From Gallibacter sp963558965 (GTDB lineage: Bacteria > Bacillota > Clostridia > Peptostreptococcales > Anaerovoracaceae), in the NCBI GenBank assembly GCA_963558965.1, contig CAUWIT010000006.1:22146-86145 (forward strand): a stretch of 64,000 nucleotides of DNA. The letters run 5' to 3'. A model generated the notes under the pieces. It had not been told where the DNA came from and made no database searches. It saw only the letters and a program-made list of their open reading frames with translations. Positions 42,802 through 51,824 of the stretch are shown here, in pieces; positions within the stretch are counted from its first letter, which is position 1; every line of letters starts with the position of its first letter. Made by a program: the position numbers and the translations under genes.

Positions 42802-43467
42802 TTATAGGTGTTTAATGATTTTTACAAATTTGATATTTTCGTTTGCTGCCAAGTTTTCAGCTAGATTTTCGTCTATATCTCCGTCAACTTCCACTATACA
42901 CATAGCATCAGCTGCCTTAGCACTTCTGCTTACATTCATAGTAGCAATATTTATATCGTTTTGACTTAATACTTCTGCCACATGGCTGATTACACCTTTT
43001 TTATCGTTTTGGCGAACAAAAATAGTAGTTAAATTACCTCTTATTTTAACTTCGTATCCGTCTATTTTAGTAATTAAAATTTCGCCTCCCCCTATGGAAG
43101 CTCCTTCAATTTGTGCAATCTTTTCTTCCTTGTTGTAAAAGATAATACGCACTGAGTTTTCATGAGCATTTTCAAGAGTTATCTCACCAAATGAAAATTG
43201 AAGCCCTGCTTTTTGTGCAATTTCAAATGAATTAGGCAATCTATCATCGTCTTCTTTTATACCCATAACTCCTGCAAGCAAAGCTTTATCAGTACCGTGG
43301 CCCTTGCCAGTTTTTTCAAATGAGCCATGTAGGAAAAACTCTACTCTATCAAAATCTTTTCCTACTATTTGCTTTGCAACTCTCCCAAGTTTTGCAGCTC
43401 CAGCTGTATGAGAGCTTGAAGGTCCAACCATAATAGGTCCTGCAACAGTAAAAATACTTGTGTTCAT
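42802..43467 (-). CDS. sdaAB: L-serine dehydratase, beta subunit
   Basis: A 221-residue beta subunit: an N-terminal domain (GPIMVGPSSSHTAGAAKLGRVA) and a C-terminal ACT domain (TTIFVRQNDKKGVISHVAEVL...INIATMNVSR) that may sense an amino acid. Partner of SdaAA. AGGAG precedes ATG 43467. First gene of the leftward run after the asnS terminator, so a promoter probably lies in 43468-43500. Confidence 0.96.
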   Translation of the reverse strand: MNTSIFTVAGPIMVGPSSSHTAGAAKLGRVAKQIVGKDFDRVEFFLHGSFEKTGKGHGTDKALLAGVMGIKEDDDRLPNSFEIAQKAGLQFSFGEITLENAHENSVRIIFYNKEEKIAQIEGASIGGGEILITKIDGYEVKIRGNLTTIFVRQNDKKGVISHVAEVLSQNDINIATMNVSRSAKAADAMCIVEVDGDIDENLAENLAANENIKFVKIIKHL

Positions 43468-43489
43468 ATAATTATTATTCTCCTGTTAA

Positions 43490-43528
43490 AAAAAGAAACC
43501 GCCACAAAGATAAAGTCTCCTGTTGGCG
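43490..43528 (-). terminator. Terminator after asnS
   Basis: Stem CGCCA / TGGCG enclosing about 19 bases, followed on the minus strand by a T-rich run. Modest stem; the position between asnS and sdaAB fits. Confidence 0.55.
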
Positions 43529-43549
43529 ATTTCATAATTTCATTTTAAA

Positions 43550-44944
43550 TTAAAATTCTGCTGTTTTTGGTGTTCTTGGGAATGGTAGTACGTCTCTAAT
43601 ATTGCTCATACCAGTTACATACATAATCATTCTTTCAAATCCAAGTCCGTATCCTGAATGTTCTACGCCACCGTATTTTCTAAGTTCAAGGTACCACCAG
43701 TAGTCTTCTTCTTTAAGACCCATTTCAGCCATACGAGCCTGAAGTACATCAAGACGTTCTTCTCTCTGGCTACCACCGATAATTTCACCGATGCCTGGCA
43801 CAAGCAAGTCGCAAGCTGCAACAGTTTTGCCATCATCGTTAAGTCTCATATAAAATGCCTTAATATCCTTTGGATAGTCAGTTACAAATACTGGTTTTTT
43901 AAATACTTCTTCAGTTAGATATCTTTCGTGTTCAGTCTGAAGGTCGATACCCCATTCTACTGGATATTCAAATTCTTTACCTGACTTGATTAAAATATCT
44001 ACAGCTTCTGTGTATGATACTTTACCAAAGTCTGAATTTACAATGTTTGTAAGTCTTTCAATTAGACCTTTATCGATAAAGTTGTTGAAAAATTCCATTT
44101 CTTCTGGAGCATTTTCAAGTACGTATCTAATAATGTACTTAATCATTGCTTCTGCTGTTTCCATGTTTCCAGCTAAATCGCAAAATGCCATTTCTGGTTC
44201 GATCATCCAGAATTCTGAAGCATGTCTTGCAGTATTTGAATTTTCTGCTCTAAATGTAGGTCCAAATGTATAAACATTTCTAAATGCTAAAGCAAAGATT
44301 TCTGCTTCTAGCTGACCTGATACTGTTAAGCTTGTTTCCTTGCCGAAGAAGTCCTGGCTGTAATCAACAGTGCCATCTTCATTTTTAGGAACATTTTCAA
44401 GATCTAGAGTTGTTACTCTAAACATTTCTCCAGCACCTTCTGCGTCACTACCAGTAATAATTGGAGTGTGTACATATACAAAGTTGTTATCCTGGAAGAA
44501 CTTGTGTATAGCGTAAGCTACTAAAGATCTAACTCTAAATACAGCTGAAAAAGTATTGCTTCTAGGTCTTAAATGTGCGATTTCTCTTAAATATTCAAGA
44601 CTATGTCTTTTTTTCTGTAGTGGATAATCACTGTCAGAATCAGCTTCGATTTCAACAGTATTAGCTTTGATTTCAAATGGCTGTTTTGCATCTGGAGTTA
44701 AAACTAAAGTACCATTTACCTTTAGTGCAGCTGCAATTGGAGCCTTAGATATTTCTGTAAAATTATTTATCTTATCCGCTTCGTATACAACTTGAACGGA
44801 TTTAAAGAAAGAGCCGTCGTTTAGTTCAACGAAACCAAATTTGTTAGAACCTCTGTTAGTTCTAATCCAGCCCCTTACTGTAATTTCTTTGTCTGCATAC
44901 TCTGCGGAATTTCTAAATAGTTCCTTAACCTGTATGTCTTTCAT
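43550..44944 (-). CDS. asnS: Asparaginyl-tRNA synthetase
   Basis: Class II synthetase charging tRNA-Asn. 464 residues from ATG 44944, which has GAAAGGAAATTGAG upstream; the longer frame to 45013 adds an unlikely N-terminus. OB-fold anticodon domain (ITVRGWIRTNRGSNKFGFVELNDG), class II motif 2 (TFGPTFRAENSNTARHASEFWMIEPE) and motif 3 (GYGLGFERMIMYVTG) are visible. No T-box leader is seen in the short upstream gap. Confidence 0.97.
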   Translation of the reverse strand: MKDIQVKELFRNSAEYADKEITVRGWIRTNRGSNKFGFVELNDGSFFKSVQVVYEADKINNFTEISKAPIAAALKVNGTLVLTPDAKQPFEIKANTVEIEADSDSDYPLQKKRHSLEYLREIAHLRPRSNTFSAVFRVRSLVAYAIHKFFQDNNFVYVHTPIITGSDAEGAGEMFRVTTLDLENVPKNEDGTVDYSQDFFGKETSLTVSGQLEAEIFALAFRNVYTFGPTFRAENSNTARHASEFWMIEPEMAFCDLAGNMETAEAMIKYIIRYVLENAPEEMEFFNNFIDKGLIERLTNIVNSDFGKVSYTEAVDILIKSGKEFEYPVEWGIDLQTEHERYLTEEVFKKPVFVTDYPKDIKAFYMRLNDDGKTVAACDLLVPGIGEIIGGSQREERLDVLQARMAEMGLKEEDYWWYLELRKYGGVEHSGYGLGFERMIMYVTGMSNIRDVLPFPRTPKTAEF

Positions 44945-45082
44945 CTCAATTTCCTTTCTCTTTTGATTTTTATCATGCCTATATATTATATACATAAAAT
45001 GGCACAATTTCAACCTTAATTCAAAAGGTTAACAGATAATTGCAACAAAACTATTTTTATATGGATAATGTTTTGCGTAAAA

Positions 45083-45110
45083 AAAGAGTAGCTGTTACCA
45101 ACTACTCTTC
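45083..45110 (-). terminator. Terminator after the Ig-like surface protein
   Basis: Stem AGAGTAG / CTACTCT with a 10-base loop and a seven-T run on the minus strand, about 20 bases past the stop at 45131. Confidence 0.85.
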
Positions 45111-45130
45111 TACATATCACCTAAATTGAA

Positions 45131-47785
45131 TTAGTTTGATTTTCTTCTCAATGCAAACACGCCTACACCACTTAATGCTGCTATAGCTAGTAATACGCCC
45201 ACTGCCATATTATCACCAGTCTGAGTAGCATTTTCTGTTTTATCAGTTACAGTGTTGTTTGAGTCTTCATCATTGTTATTTGTGTTTGTATTTGAATCAT
45301 TGTTGTTTGTATTGTTATCAGTGTTATTGTTATTGTTATTGTTATTGTTGTCACTTGGTGTGTCATCTTTTATATCATTTGAATCAACCCACTGATTTCC
45401 ATTTGAATCTGCATTGTCCTTAACTTCGCTTTCGCTGTAAGCTAGAGCATAAGTTGAGAATTTATCAGTTTTAAATGTCAATGTACCATCTTCATTTACT
45501 TTAGGTACGATTACTGAAGTTTCGTTACCTTTAGCAGTTTCGTGATTTCTTATTACAAAGTATGATTTAGCAATCTTCTGAACATTTTCAGGAACAGCAA
45601 TTGTAAATTCTACTGGGCTGTCAAGTTCAGTTAATTCACCAACAACTTTATTATCAACTTTTACATTTACTCCTAAATCTAAGTATTTTTCAATAACTAG
45701 ATCGATATCGTATTTGTTAGCAAGTTTCTGAGCTGCTTTTCTTACATCTTCAGCATCTGCTGGTGCTTCAGTTAAAGTGTCAGCAACAACTTCAGTAGTG
45801 ATAACCTCGCCATTAGCTACAGCATCTTTAACAGCTTTGGCAGTTTCATCATCCATTCCTGCTACATCTTTACCTGCGATAGCATTGTCAATCATGTTAT
45901 TTAAAACTTTTTCAGCTTTTGCAGCAGCATCATCGCCCATACCTGCAACTACTTCTGTAACTTTTTCAGGAATGACAGGTGTTTCAGCTTTAACTTCGTA
46001 TACTGTCACTTCACATGTCGCTGTTTTATCTCCTGATTTTGCAGTAATAGTTGTATTACCTGCACCAACTGCTGTAATTTTACCGTCTTTATCAACTGTT
46101 GCTACCTTTTCATCTTTTGAAGTCCATGTAACGCTCTTGTCTGTAGCATTAGATGGTGAAACTGTAGCTTTTAGTGTTGAAGTCTTGCCTTTTTCAATTG
46201 AAAATTCTGATTTGTCTAATTCAACTTTTGTAACTGCAACTGGTGTACCTGTAACTTTTACAGGAGCAATTGAAGCTTCCTTTTTAGCAAATGCAATCTG
46301 GCCTCCGTAAACAACTGTAGTATCAGGAGAAACCCATTCCCATCCGTCTTCAAGAGTTATAGATGATAGTTTGCTATCTGTTACCGCCTCTTTATCAGCA
46401 ATAGCAGGAACTGAGAAATCTGCTGCTTTTGGACCGCTTACAATATTTACAAGGTTGCCTGCTTTATCATATACGTATACGTTGATTAGAGAAGCGTCTC
46501 TTGCAGTATTTGTAGGTTCTGCACTTTCGCTGTTAAATGTGTAAGTGTATCCTTCTGTTTTATTTGATAATGTATAGTATGTGTTGCCATCAACTGTGAT
46601 TGTTTCTAGGCTTCCGTTTAGTCCTGTTGTTCCTTTTGTACCATTTGTACCATCGTAGAACTTAACTTTTCCTAGGCTTGAGTAGTAAGTTTTTACTCCA
46701 TCAACTAGGTTGATTTTTTCACTTACTGAATGTTTCTGTGTTCCATCAGCTACACCATTTTTGTATGCATTGCTGTATACTTCAGATGTAACTAAAATTG
46801 AACCGATATTAGAATTGTTTTCTGATATTTCAAATTTTAAGTTTCCTTCTTCGCTAAGTGAGAAACTGCAACCTTCTAGTGAAGCAGCTTTTATCATATT
46901 TGCTACACCAGTTGTGCTACTCTGAAGTTGTTTTTCCAATGTGCTCATAGCACTTTCGTTGTAGCTTACGCCGCAAAGCATATGTGGTACGCTGCTTAAT
47001 CCAATAATACTTGCTTCACTTAAATCCATACCTGTTACTTTAACTGTTGAAGTAGCTTCTACATTTTTTCCACCTAGGATATGCTGCAAACCGAAATCAC
47101 TTATTCCTGTCTGATCCATAGAGCCATTCCCAAATAAAATACCCATATGACCTGCAATATATGTACCTTTTACTTTACAGTTTTCGAATACGTAATTTGA
47201 GTTTCTAGTTGGCTCATAACTTACAAATAGTCCATTGTATGTAGGTGACTGGAAGTTCATATCAATAGTTACGTCTTTAAATGTTGTATTTCCTCCGCCG
47301 TAAACTACTAATGGACCTTCGTTGTTGTTGTTTGAAGTTACAGCAACATCACCTTTAACATTAATTTTTTCGTAAACATTTGTAGTTCCTATAAATGACT
47401 GTTCAACCATATATGAAAACTTATCTAATTTCCATGTAAAGTTATGAAGTTTACCGCCATAAAATTTTTGAATTAGAGATCCACCAGTTTTATTGTTTGT
47501 AATTGTAAATCCCTGACCATCAATTTCACCTTTAAAGTTACTAATTGTGTAACCACTTGTTGTTAAAGTGATATTTCCACCTAATTTTGCATAGATGTCT
47601 TCGCTTTTTAGATTAATGCTTTTTCGATCAAGCTTTTTAAAATCTGCTTCTGATGTTATGATATAAGGGTTTTCTTTAGTTCCGTCTCCCTTTATCGTTT
47701 CTGCATTTGCAACAGTTGATAAGCTTGGTGCCACTAAGGCTAAAACCATTGCAATTACAAGAAGCTTACTAATGATTTTTTTCAT
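45131..47785 (-). CDS. Large secreted surface protein with Ig-like domain and cell-wall-type C-terminus
   Basis: An 884-residue protein. Signal peptide (cleavage near NAETI), then about 300 residues of short beta turns (NNNNEGPLVVYGGGN type) resembling a right-handed beta-helix, a region rich in Ser/Thr, a Big_2 Ig-like domain (VTKVELDKSEFSIEKGKTSTLKATVSPSNATDKSVTWTS type), a helical segment, and a poly-Asn/Asp linker. The C-terminus has QTGDNMAVGVLLAIAALSGVGVF and RRK: a sorting-signal shape with QTGD in place of LPxTG. Likely cell-wall attached. AGGAGGT precedes the start. Confidence 0.85.
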   Translation of the reverse strand: MKKIISKLLVIAMVLALVAPSLSTVANAETIKGDGTKENPYIITSEADFKKLDRKSINLKSEDIYAKLGGNITLTTSGYTISNFKGEIDGQGFTITNNKTGGSLIQKFYGGKLHNFTWKLDKFSYMVEQSFIGTTNVYEKINVKGDVAVTSNNNNEGPLVVYGGGNTTFKDVTIDMNFQSPTYNGLFVSYEPTRNSNYVFENCKVKGTYIAGHMGILFGNGSMDQTGISDFGLQHILGGKNVEATSTVKVTGMDLSEASIIGLSSVPHMLCGVSYNESAMSTLEKQLQSSTTGVANMIKAASLEGCSFSLSEEGNLKFEISENNSNIGSILVTSEVYSNAYKNGVADGTQKHSVSEKINLVDGVKTYYSSLGKVKFYDGTNGTKGTTGLNGSLETITVDGNTYYTLSNKTEGYTYTFNSESAEPTNTARDASLINVYVYDKAGNLVNIVSGPKAADFSVPAIADKEAVTDSKLSSITLEDGWEWVSPDTTVVYGGQIAFAKKEASIAPVKVTGTPVAVTKVELDKSEFSIEKGKTSTLKATVSPSNATDKSVTWTSKDEKVATVDKDGKITAVGAGNTTITAKSGDKTATCEVTVYEVKAETPVIPEKVTEVVAGMGDDAAAKAEKVLNNMIDNAIAGKDVAGMDDETAKAVKDAVANGEVITTEVVADTLTEAPADAEDVRKAAQKLANKYDIDLVIEKYLDLGVNVKVDNKVVGELTELDSPVEFTIAVPENVQKIAKSYFVIRNHETAKGNETSVIVPKVNEDGTLTFKTDKFSTYALAYSESEVKDNADSNGNQWVDSNDIKDDTPSDNNNNNNNNNTDNNTNNNDSNTNTNNNDEDSNNTVTDKTENATQTGDNMAVGVLLAIAALSGVGVFALRRKSN

Positions 47786-48061
47786 CAGCTTTTTACCTCC
47801 TTATACTATTAAAATTAATATAAACAACTTTTCCCGTTTGTAGATTATTACACACTGAGCCGTATAAATTTTATCAAATCTAAATATTGCTTACTATCTT
47901 ATTTTTAAATATTATCTCATCTTATACTTATATAATCTTTTTAACGACTATATAACTTTCTCTTTAGATATATTTTTTGCATATTTGCTGTTTTTTATAT
48001 TTAGAACATATGTTATAATTGAAAAAACATATTTATATAGTAAATTAAAGGAGGTACTCTT
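47786..48061 (+). promoter_or_regulatory. Divergent promoter region between two surface/membrane genes
   Basis: A 276-base AT-rich gap. On the plus strand TATAAT at 48014-48019 is a plausible -10 for the zinc-ribbon gene; no well-spaced -35 is obvious. No RNA motif recognised. Confidence 0.4.
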
Positions 48062-48670
48062 ATGTATTCATCACCATACGGATATGGCTATCATAGTGGT
48101 TTTTCAGCCCTTCAAACAACTTCTGTTTTTTCAGCTGTAGGCCTAATAGTTGGAATTATCGCAGCAATAGTACTTTTTGCAGTATTTTTAAAGAAAAAAA
48201 ATGAAGGTAAATTTACTGGATTTGCAGGTTGGATGTACGATTTTCTAAATTTCCAGAAGCTATCTGTTGAAGCAGTTCTAAAAATCCTATATATCATAGT
48301 TGCAGTTTGGGTTACTTTTACTGCTTTTGGATTAATCGCTTCAGCTGGATTTTTAGCATTTATTTTTACTTTAGTACTTGGAAATATTCTAATTCGTGTA
48401 GGATTTGAATTTTCAATGATAGCTGTTAAGATTTGTAAAAATTTAATTGAAATCAATAAAAAGATGACTATTATCAATCAGAAGGTTTCAAAAGATGAAG
48501 TAGACGAACCATCTGTTGACGCTAATGTTGAAACTGTAGCTACTGCAGGGGAAAAACCAACTGAAGATACTGCTACTGAAACTGATAACGACAAAAAAAC
48601 TTGTCCAAACTGCGGTGCTGAAGTTGAATCATCAAATGCATTTTGCGGTAAATGCGGAACTAAACTTTAA
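48062..48670 (+). CDS. Membrane protein with C-terminal zinc ribbon
   Basis: A 202-residue protein. Helices near residues 20-45 and in the segment ILYIIVAVWVTFTAFGLIASAGFLAFIFTLVLGNILI, an amphipathic part, a Thr/Glu-rich linker and a C-terminal zinc ribbon (CPNCGAEVESSNAFCGKCGTKL, four cysteines). The family resembles DUF4282-type proteins with zinc ribbons; function unknown. AGGAGG precedes ATG 48062. Confidence 0.8.
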   Translation: MYSSPYGYGYHSGFSALQTTSVFSAVGLIVGIIAAIVLFAVFLKKKNEGKFTGFAGWMYDFLNFQKLSVEAVLKILYIIVAVWVTFTAFGLIASAGFLAFIFTLVLGNILIRVGFEFSMIAVKICKNLIEINKKMTIINQKVSKDEVDEPSVDANVETVATAGEKPTEDTATETDNDKKTCPNCGAEVESSNAFCGKCGTKL

Positions 48671-48686
48671 ACTTAATACGTATTAA

Positions 48687-48720
48687 AAAACGGAATTTCC
48701 ACTAAAAGAAATTCCGTTTT
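48687..48720. terminator. Bidirectional terminator between convergent genes
   Basis: A 13-bp stem AAAACGGAATTTC and complement with an 8-base loop; T runs on both strands. It serves the zinc-ribbon gene and the 97-residue gene. Confidence 0.9.
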
Positions 48721-48731
48721 ATTTTTGTTGT

Positions 48732-49025
48732 TTATTTAAATTCATCCATAATTTCATCGCCGCTTTGTTTTGCTTCTTCTTCCAAAGCTTTTATATTTTG
48801 CAAATGTACCTGGATTTCATCACAAAGAACTGTAATATTTGCCATATCTAGCTCTTCACCAGCTGCAAGAGTTGTAAAAACATAATCTCCCAAAGCTTCT
48901 TTACCATCAGATACCTTGCCTTTTTCTAAAACAATTTTACCTTTTGCTTTGCTATAATCAATAGTATCGCTTGCAACTTCGCCAACCTTATTTGCTACTT
49001 TTCCTAATTTATCCATAAAAGCCAT
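48732..49025 (-). CDS. Small helical protein of unknown function
   Basis: A 97-residue protein: MAFMDKLGKVANKVGEVASDTIDYSKAKGKIVLEKGKVSDGKEALG, then helices ending EQAKQSGDEIMDEFK-like. The amphipathic start suggests membrane association. Such proteins often sit near zinc-ribbon genes in Clostridia. GGAGGT precedes ATG 49025. Confidence 0.75.
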   Translation of the reverse strand: MAFMDKLGKVANKVGEVASDTIDYSKAKGKIVLEKGKVSDGKEALGDYVFTTLAAGEELDMANITVLCDEIQVHLQNIKALEEEAKQSGDEIMDEFK

Positions 49026-49164
49026 AAGTATACCTCCTTAAGTATTCACTAAAATTTCCTAATTAAATTGTATATGAGTAGTATATCAAAAAATTGTTTA
49101 TATTAATATCATTTACAAAAAATTTCACCCTAATGTGACTTAATATTAATTTATTTGTCAGTTA

Positions 49165-49193
49165 TTGACTCAATTAGATAGCTATGATATTCT
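49165..49193 (+). promoter_or_regulatory. Promoter of the FMN-riboswitch transcript
   Basis: -35 TTGACT (49165-49170), 17-base spacer, -10 TATTCT (49188-49193). Transcription would begin near 49200, just before the riboswitch. Confidence 0.75.
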
Positions 49194-49208
49194 AACTACA
49201 TAATATAG

Positions 49209-49322
49209 AATAATATTCTTCGGGAACGAGTTAATCTCTACTGGCGGTATAGCCCGCGAGCATTTCGCTGATTCGGTCAAACTCCGGAGCCAACAGTAAA
49301 GTCTGGACGGGAGGAGAAATAT
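49209..49322 (+). ncRNA. FMN riboswitch (RFN element)
   Basis: The characteristic conserved pieces are present in order: CTTCGGGA, CTGGCGGTATAGCCCGCGAGC, GATTCGGT, ACTCCGGAGCC, ACAGTAAAGTCTGGACGGGAG and the closing strand GGAGAAATAT. The first hairpin region is slightly unusual (AACGAG...CTCTAC). The P1 closing strand at the 3' side is also the left arm of the terminator that follows (see 49309-49359), so ligand binding and terminator are mutually exclusive. It controls the MATE transporter. Confidence 0.93.
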
Positions 49323-49359
49323 ACACATTTGTTGTGTATATTTTCTCCTCCCTTTTTTT
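49309..49359 (+). terminator. Terminator overlapping the FMN riboswitch P1 strand
   Basis: Left arm GGGAGGAGAAATATACAC (49309-49326), loop of 7, right arm 49334-49352 with one extra A, then seven Ts. A very strong stem of about 18 bp. Its left arm contains the 3' strand of the aptamer's P1 helix. Confidence 0.9.
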
Positions 49360-49379
49360 ATAAATACGAGGAGGCAAAT

Positions 49380-50741
49380 ATGGTACAAGAAAATCCATTA
49401 GGCACTTTGCCTGTTAAAAAACTTATTATACGATATTCAATTCCAACTTCTATAACCTTGATGGTTAATTTTATATACAATATTGCCGACCAATTTTTCA
49501 TAGGACAAGGGGTCGGCGTAAATGGCATGGCAGCAACTAATGTTGCATTTCCATTAACTATACTAGCTATTGCTATAGGACTACTTATTGGAGATGGTGC
49601 AGCAGCTGCAATAAGCCTATGCCTAGGTAAAAAAGAACAAGAAGAAGCAAACCGCACTCTAAGCCATGGGTACACCCTTCTTATTTTGTCAGGAATACTA
49701 GTTACAATTGTTTGCTTAACATTTGCATCTCAAATAGTGCGTTTATTTGGATCTACTGATGCAACATATAACTTATCAATGGATTATGTTAAAACAATTT
49801 CATTTGGATTACCTTTTTTGATGATAAGCTCTTCTCTTACAGCTATTATAAGAGCTGATGGCAATCCAAAATATACTATGAAATGCATGCTTACAGGGGC
49901 AATTATCAATATCGTATTAGACCCTATATTCATTTTTACTTTTGATATGGGTGTTATCGGCGCTGGTATTGCAACAATTATAGGTGAAATAGTAGCAGGT
50001 GTTGCTTGTATGCTTTATGCACCTAGATTTAAAACTGTTAAAATCAAAAAGAAGTACCTTGTACCTACAAAAAATACTACAAAGCAAATTTTATCATTAG
50101 GAATTCCAAGTTTATTTACGCAGATACTAAATGCAGCTGTGCAAATTTCAATGAACAACCTAATGACAATTTATGGTGCTCGCACAATATATGGAAGTGA
50201 AACTGCTCTTTCTGCTTACGGTATGATGATGAAAATATATCAAATCGCTCACGCTATGTTCGTTGGATTATCCTCTGCTATCCAGCCTATTAACGGATAT
50301 AATTTCGGTGCGAAAAAATATGGCAGAGTTCGTGAAGCTGTAACTACAGCAGTAAAATGGGCAATTGTAATATCAACTGTTTGGTTCTTTATATTTCAAT
50401 TGTTTGGAAAATATATTGGAATGGCCTTTGTTTCAAACGATCCACTGTTTGCAGATTGTTCAAAACATCTATTTAGAATATATATGGCTTGTTTCTTTAT
50501 TTCAGGTGTTCACAATGTTGTCGCATCATTTTTCCAAGCTATTGGCAAACCAAAAATCGCTCTTACAATACCTACTGTAAGACAGTTAGTATTGCTTATA
50601 CCTCTAGCTTTTGTACTAGGTAAATATTTCGGTCTAAATGGTGCTCTAGTAGCTGCTCCAATATCAGATATATGCGTATTTATTTTATCTATTATTTTGG
50701 TGAGAAAAGAACTAAAAAAAATAAATAAGCTAATGAATTAA
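49380..50741 (+). CDS. MATE-family transporter under FMN riboswitch control
   Basis: A 453-residue membrane protein with about twelve helices in two halves, start PLGTLPVKKLIIRYSIPTSITLMVNFIYNIADQFFIGQGVG typical of MATE multidrug/sodium exporters. The start at 49380 has GAGGAGG upstream; the longer frame begins inside the terminator. Because it is controlled by FMN, it probably exports flavins or toxic flavin analogues (inference). The strong terminator and riboswitch layout suggest expression rises when FMN is abundant. Confidence 0.92.
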   Translation: MVQENPLGTLPVKKLIIRYSIPTSITLMVNFIYNIADQFFIGQGVGVNGMAATNVAFPLTILAIAIGLLIGDGAAAAISLCLGKKEQEEANRTLSHGYTLLILSGILVTIVCLTFASQIVRLFGSTDATYNLSMDYVKTISFGLPFLMISSSLTAIIRADGNPKYTMKCMLTGAIINIVLDPIFIFTFDMGVIGAGIATIIGEIVAGVACMLYAPRFKTVKIKKKYLVPTKNTTKQILSLGIPSLFTQILNAAVQISMNNLMTIYGARTIYGSETALSAYGMMMKIYQIAHAMFVGLSSAIQPINGYNFGAKKYGRVREAVTTAVKWAIVISTVWFFIFQLFGKYIGMAFVSNDPLFADCSKHLFRIYMACFFISGVHNVVASFFQAIGKPKIALTIPTVRQLVLLIPLAFVLGKYFGLNGALVAAPISDICVFILSIILVRKELKKINKLMN

Positions 50742-50763
50742 CCTTTATTACATAAATTTTTCC

Positions 50764-50792
50764 TTGTATATATCAACTATCGATGATATAAT
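50764..50792 (+). promoter_or_regulatory. Promoter of the folate-transporter transcript
   Basis: -35 TTGTAT (50764-50769), 17-base spacer, -10 TATAAT (50787-50792). Transcription would begin near 50799, directly at the THF riboswitch. Confidence 0.8.
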
Positions 50793-50800
50793 AGCGTTGC

Positions 50801-50905
50801 GTAGAGTAAACATTGTGCGTTAAGTGCTATAGGATGGGATGTAGCCTATAGACGAAAAGCCTAAATTACAAACTAAGGCTTACGATGCAATGTTGCGTCC
50901 GCTAC
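50801..50905 (+). ncRNA. THF riboswitch
   Basis: Pieces match the tetrahydrofolate riboswitch: GTAG...CTAC outer pairing, ACATTG/CAATGT helix, GTGCGTTAAGTG, GGATGGGATGT, GACGAAAAGCC and ATGCAATGTTGCGTCCGCTAC. It precedes a folate-type transporter, the usual location for this RNA. The downstream part to the ribosome site has no strong terminator, so translational control is likely. Confidence 0.9.
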
Positions 50906-50977
50906 TACACTTAGAATATGAGAATAGGCTCTTTTCTGGCAGTGTAGGAACACTATATATTGAAAGGAGTTTTTTTG

Positions 50978-51502
50978 ATGAAAAAAAAACAAAACTTTAC
51001 TTATCAATTGGTAGTGATGGCCTTCCTTATTGCACTGGAGATTATATTTACTAGATTTTTATCTTTTCAGCTCCCTATGGTGCGTGTTGGATTTGGATTC
51101 CTACCAGTTGCCGTTGCAGCTATTATATTCGGCCCTCTTTGGGCTGGCATTGGCTATGTTATTGGAGACACACTTGGGATGATGTTATTCCCTACTGCAG
51201 GATACTTCCCTGGATTTACATTGTCTGCATTTATTACAGGCTTTTTATTCGGAGTGGTATTACACAAAAAGGATATTACACTAAAACGTACTTTTGTAGC
51301 AGCATTTATAGTATTGACTGTCGTTAGCTTAGGCTTAGATACTTTATGGTTATCTATTACTCTAGGTAAAGGATTTTTTGCTTTGCTACCAGCTCGTATT
51401 GTAAAAGCTCTTGTAATGGTTGTAATTGAACCTCTAACTATTACACTAGTTTGGAACAAAATTGTTTCAAAAGTACCTTCAGTTAAAGCAAATATTGCAT
51501 AA
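50978..51502 (+). CDS. folT: Folate ECF transporter S component
   Basis: A 174-residue integral membrane protein with six helices and the S-component pattern LPMVRVGFGFLPVAVAAIIFGPLWAGIGYVIGDTLGMM. With an energising ECF module encoded elsewhere it imports folates. ATG 50978 follows AAAGGAG; the longer TTG start at 50960 is inside the ribosome site. The THF riboswitch upstream supports folate as substrate. Confidence 0.93.
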   Translation: MKKKQNFTYQLVVMAFLIALEIIFTRFLSFQLPMVRVGFGFLPVAVAAIIFGPLWAGIGYVIGDTLGMMLFPTAGYFPGFTLSAFITGFLFGVVLHKKDITLKRTFVAAFIVLTVVSLGLDTLWLSITLGKGFFALLPARIVKALVMVVIEPLTITLVWNKIVSKVPSVKANIA

Positions 51503-51516
51503 ATTTTAAATCAAAT

Positions 51517-51551
51517 AAAAAACAACGCTCACATCCAAGCGTTGTTTTTTT
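51517..51551. terminator. Bidirectional terminator between folT and the S4-domain gene
   Basis: Stem AACAACGCT / AGCGTTGTT with an 8-base loop and A/T runs on both sides. Confidence 0.9.
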
Positions 51552-51791
51552 CTATAAAACTTCATACATTTTATCTGCATCTTCTTTGCGTTGTGAATCC
51601 TTTGTATCTAGGACTTTTACAGTTATTTCCTTGTTACCAAATTTAACATTTATTGTATCGCCTACTTCCACCTCTGTGCCTGGCTTTGCAATTTTGCCAT
51701 TTACAGTTATACGCTCTTGTTCACACGCTTCTTTTGCTACAGATCTTCTTTTTATAATTCTAGAATTCTTCAAATATTTATCTATACGCAT
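51552..51791 (-). CDS. rqcP: S4-domain RNA-binding protein, RqcP (YabO) family
   Basis: A 79-residue S4 domain protein (MRIDKYLKNSRIIKRRSVAKEACEQERITVNGKIAKPGTEV), the size of B. subtilis YabO/RqcP, which binds stalled 50S subunits in ribosome quality control. In B. subtilis it lies next to mazG and the SpoVB-like yabM, as here (with HU inserted between). GGAG precedes ATG 51791. Confidence 0.9.
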   Translation of the reverse strand: MRIDKYLKNSRIIKRRSVAKEACEQERITVNGKIAKPGTEVEVGDTINVKFGNKEITVKVLDTKDSQRKEDADKMYEVL

Positions 51792-51824
51792 TTATCTTCT
51801 CCCTAATTAAATTTAACAAAATAA

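Noticed and set aside
35963..43467. Cobalamin riboswitch for the cbi operon
   Set aside because: No gap in the run is long enough to hold one, and no conserved B12-box was seen; it could lie outside the window.
43468..45060. T-box leader for asnS
   Set aside because: The gap upstream of asnS lacks the conserved T-box core and any specifier/antiterminator pair.
45777..46310. Long plus-strand open frame inside the Ig-like surface gene
   Set aside because: It is the antisense shadow of a repetitive Thr/Ala-rich gene, with no ribosome site and no recognisable protein pattern.
49209..49322. The structured RNA before the MATE gene as a guanidine or other efflux riboswitch
   Set aside because: The conserved GGCGGTATAGCCCGCGAGC and GTCTGGACGGGAG segments identify it as the FMN class.
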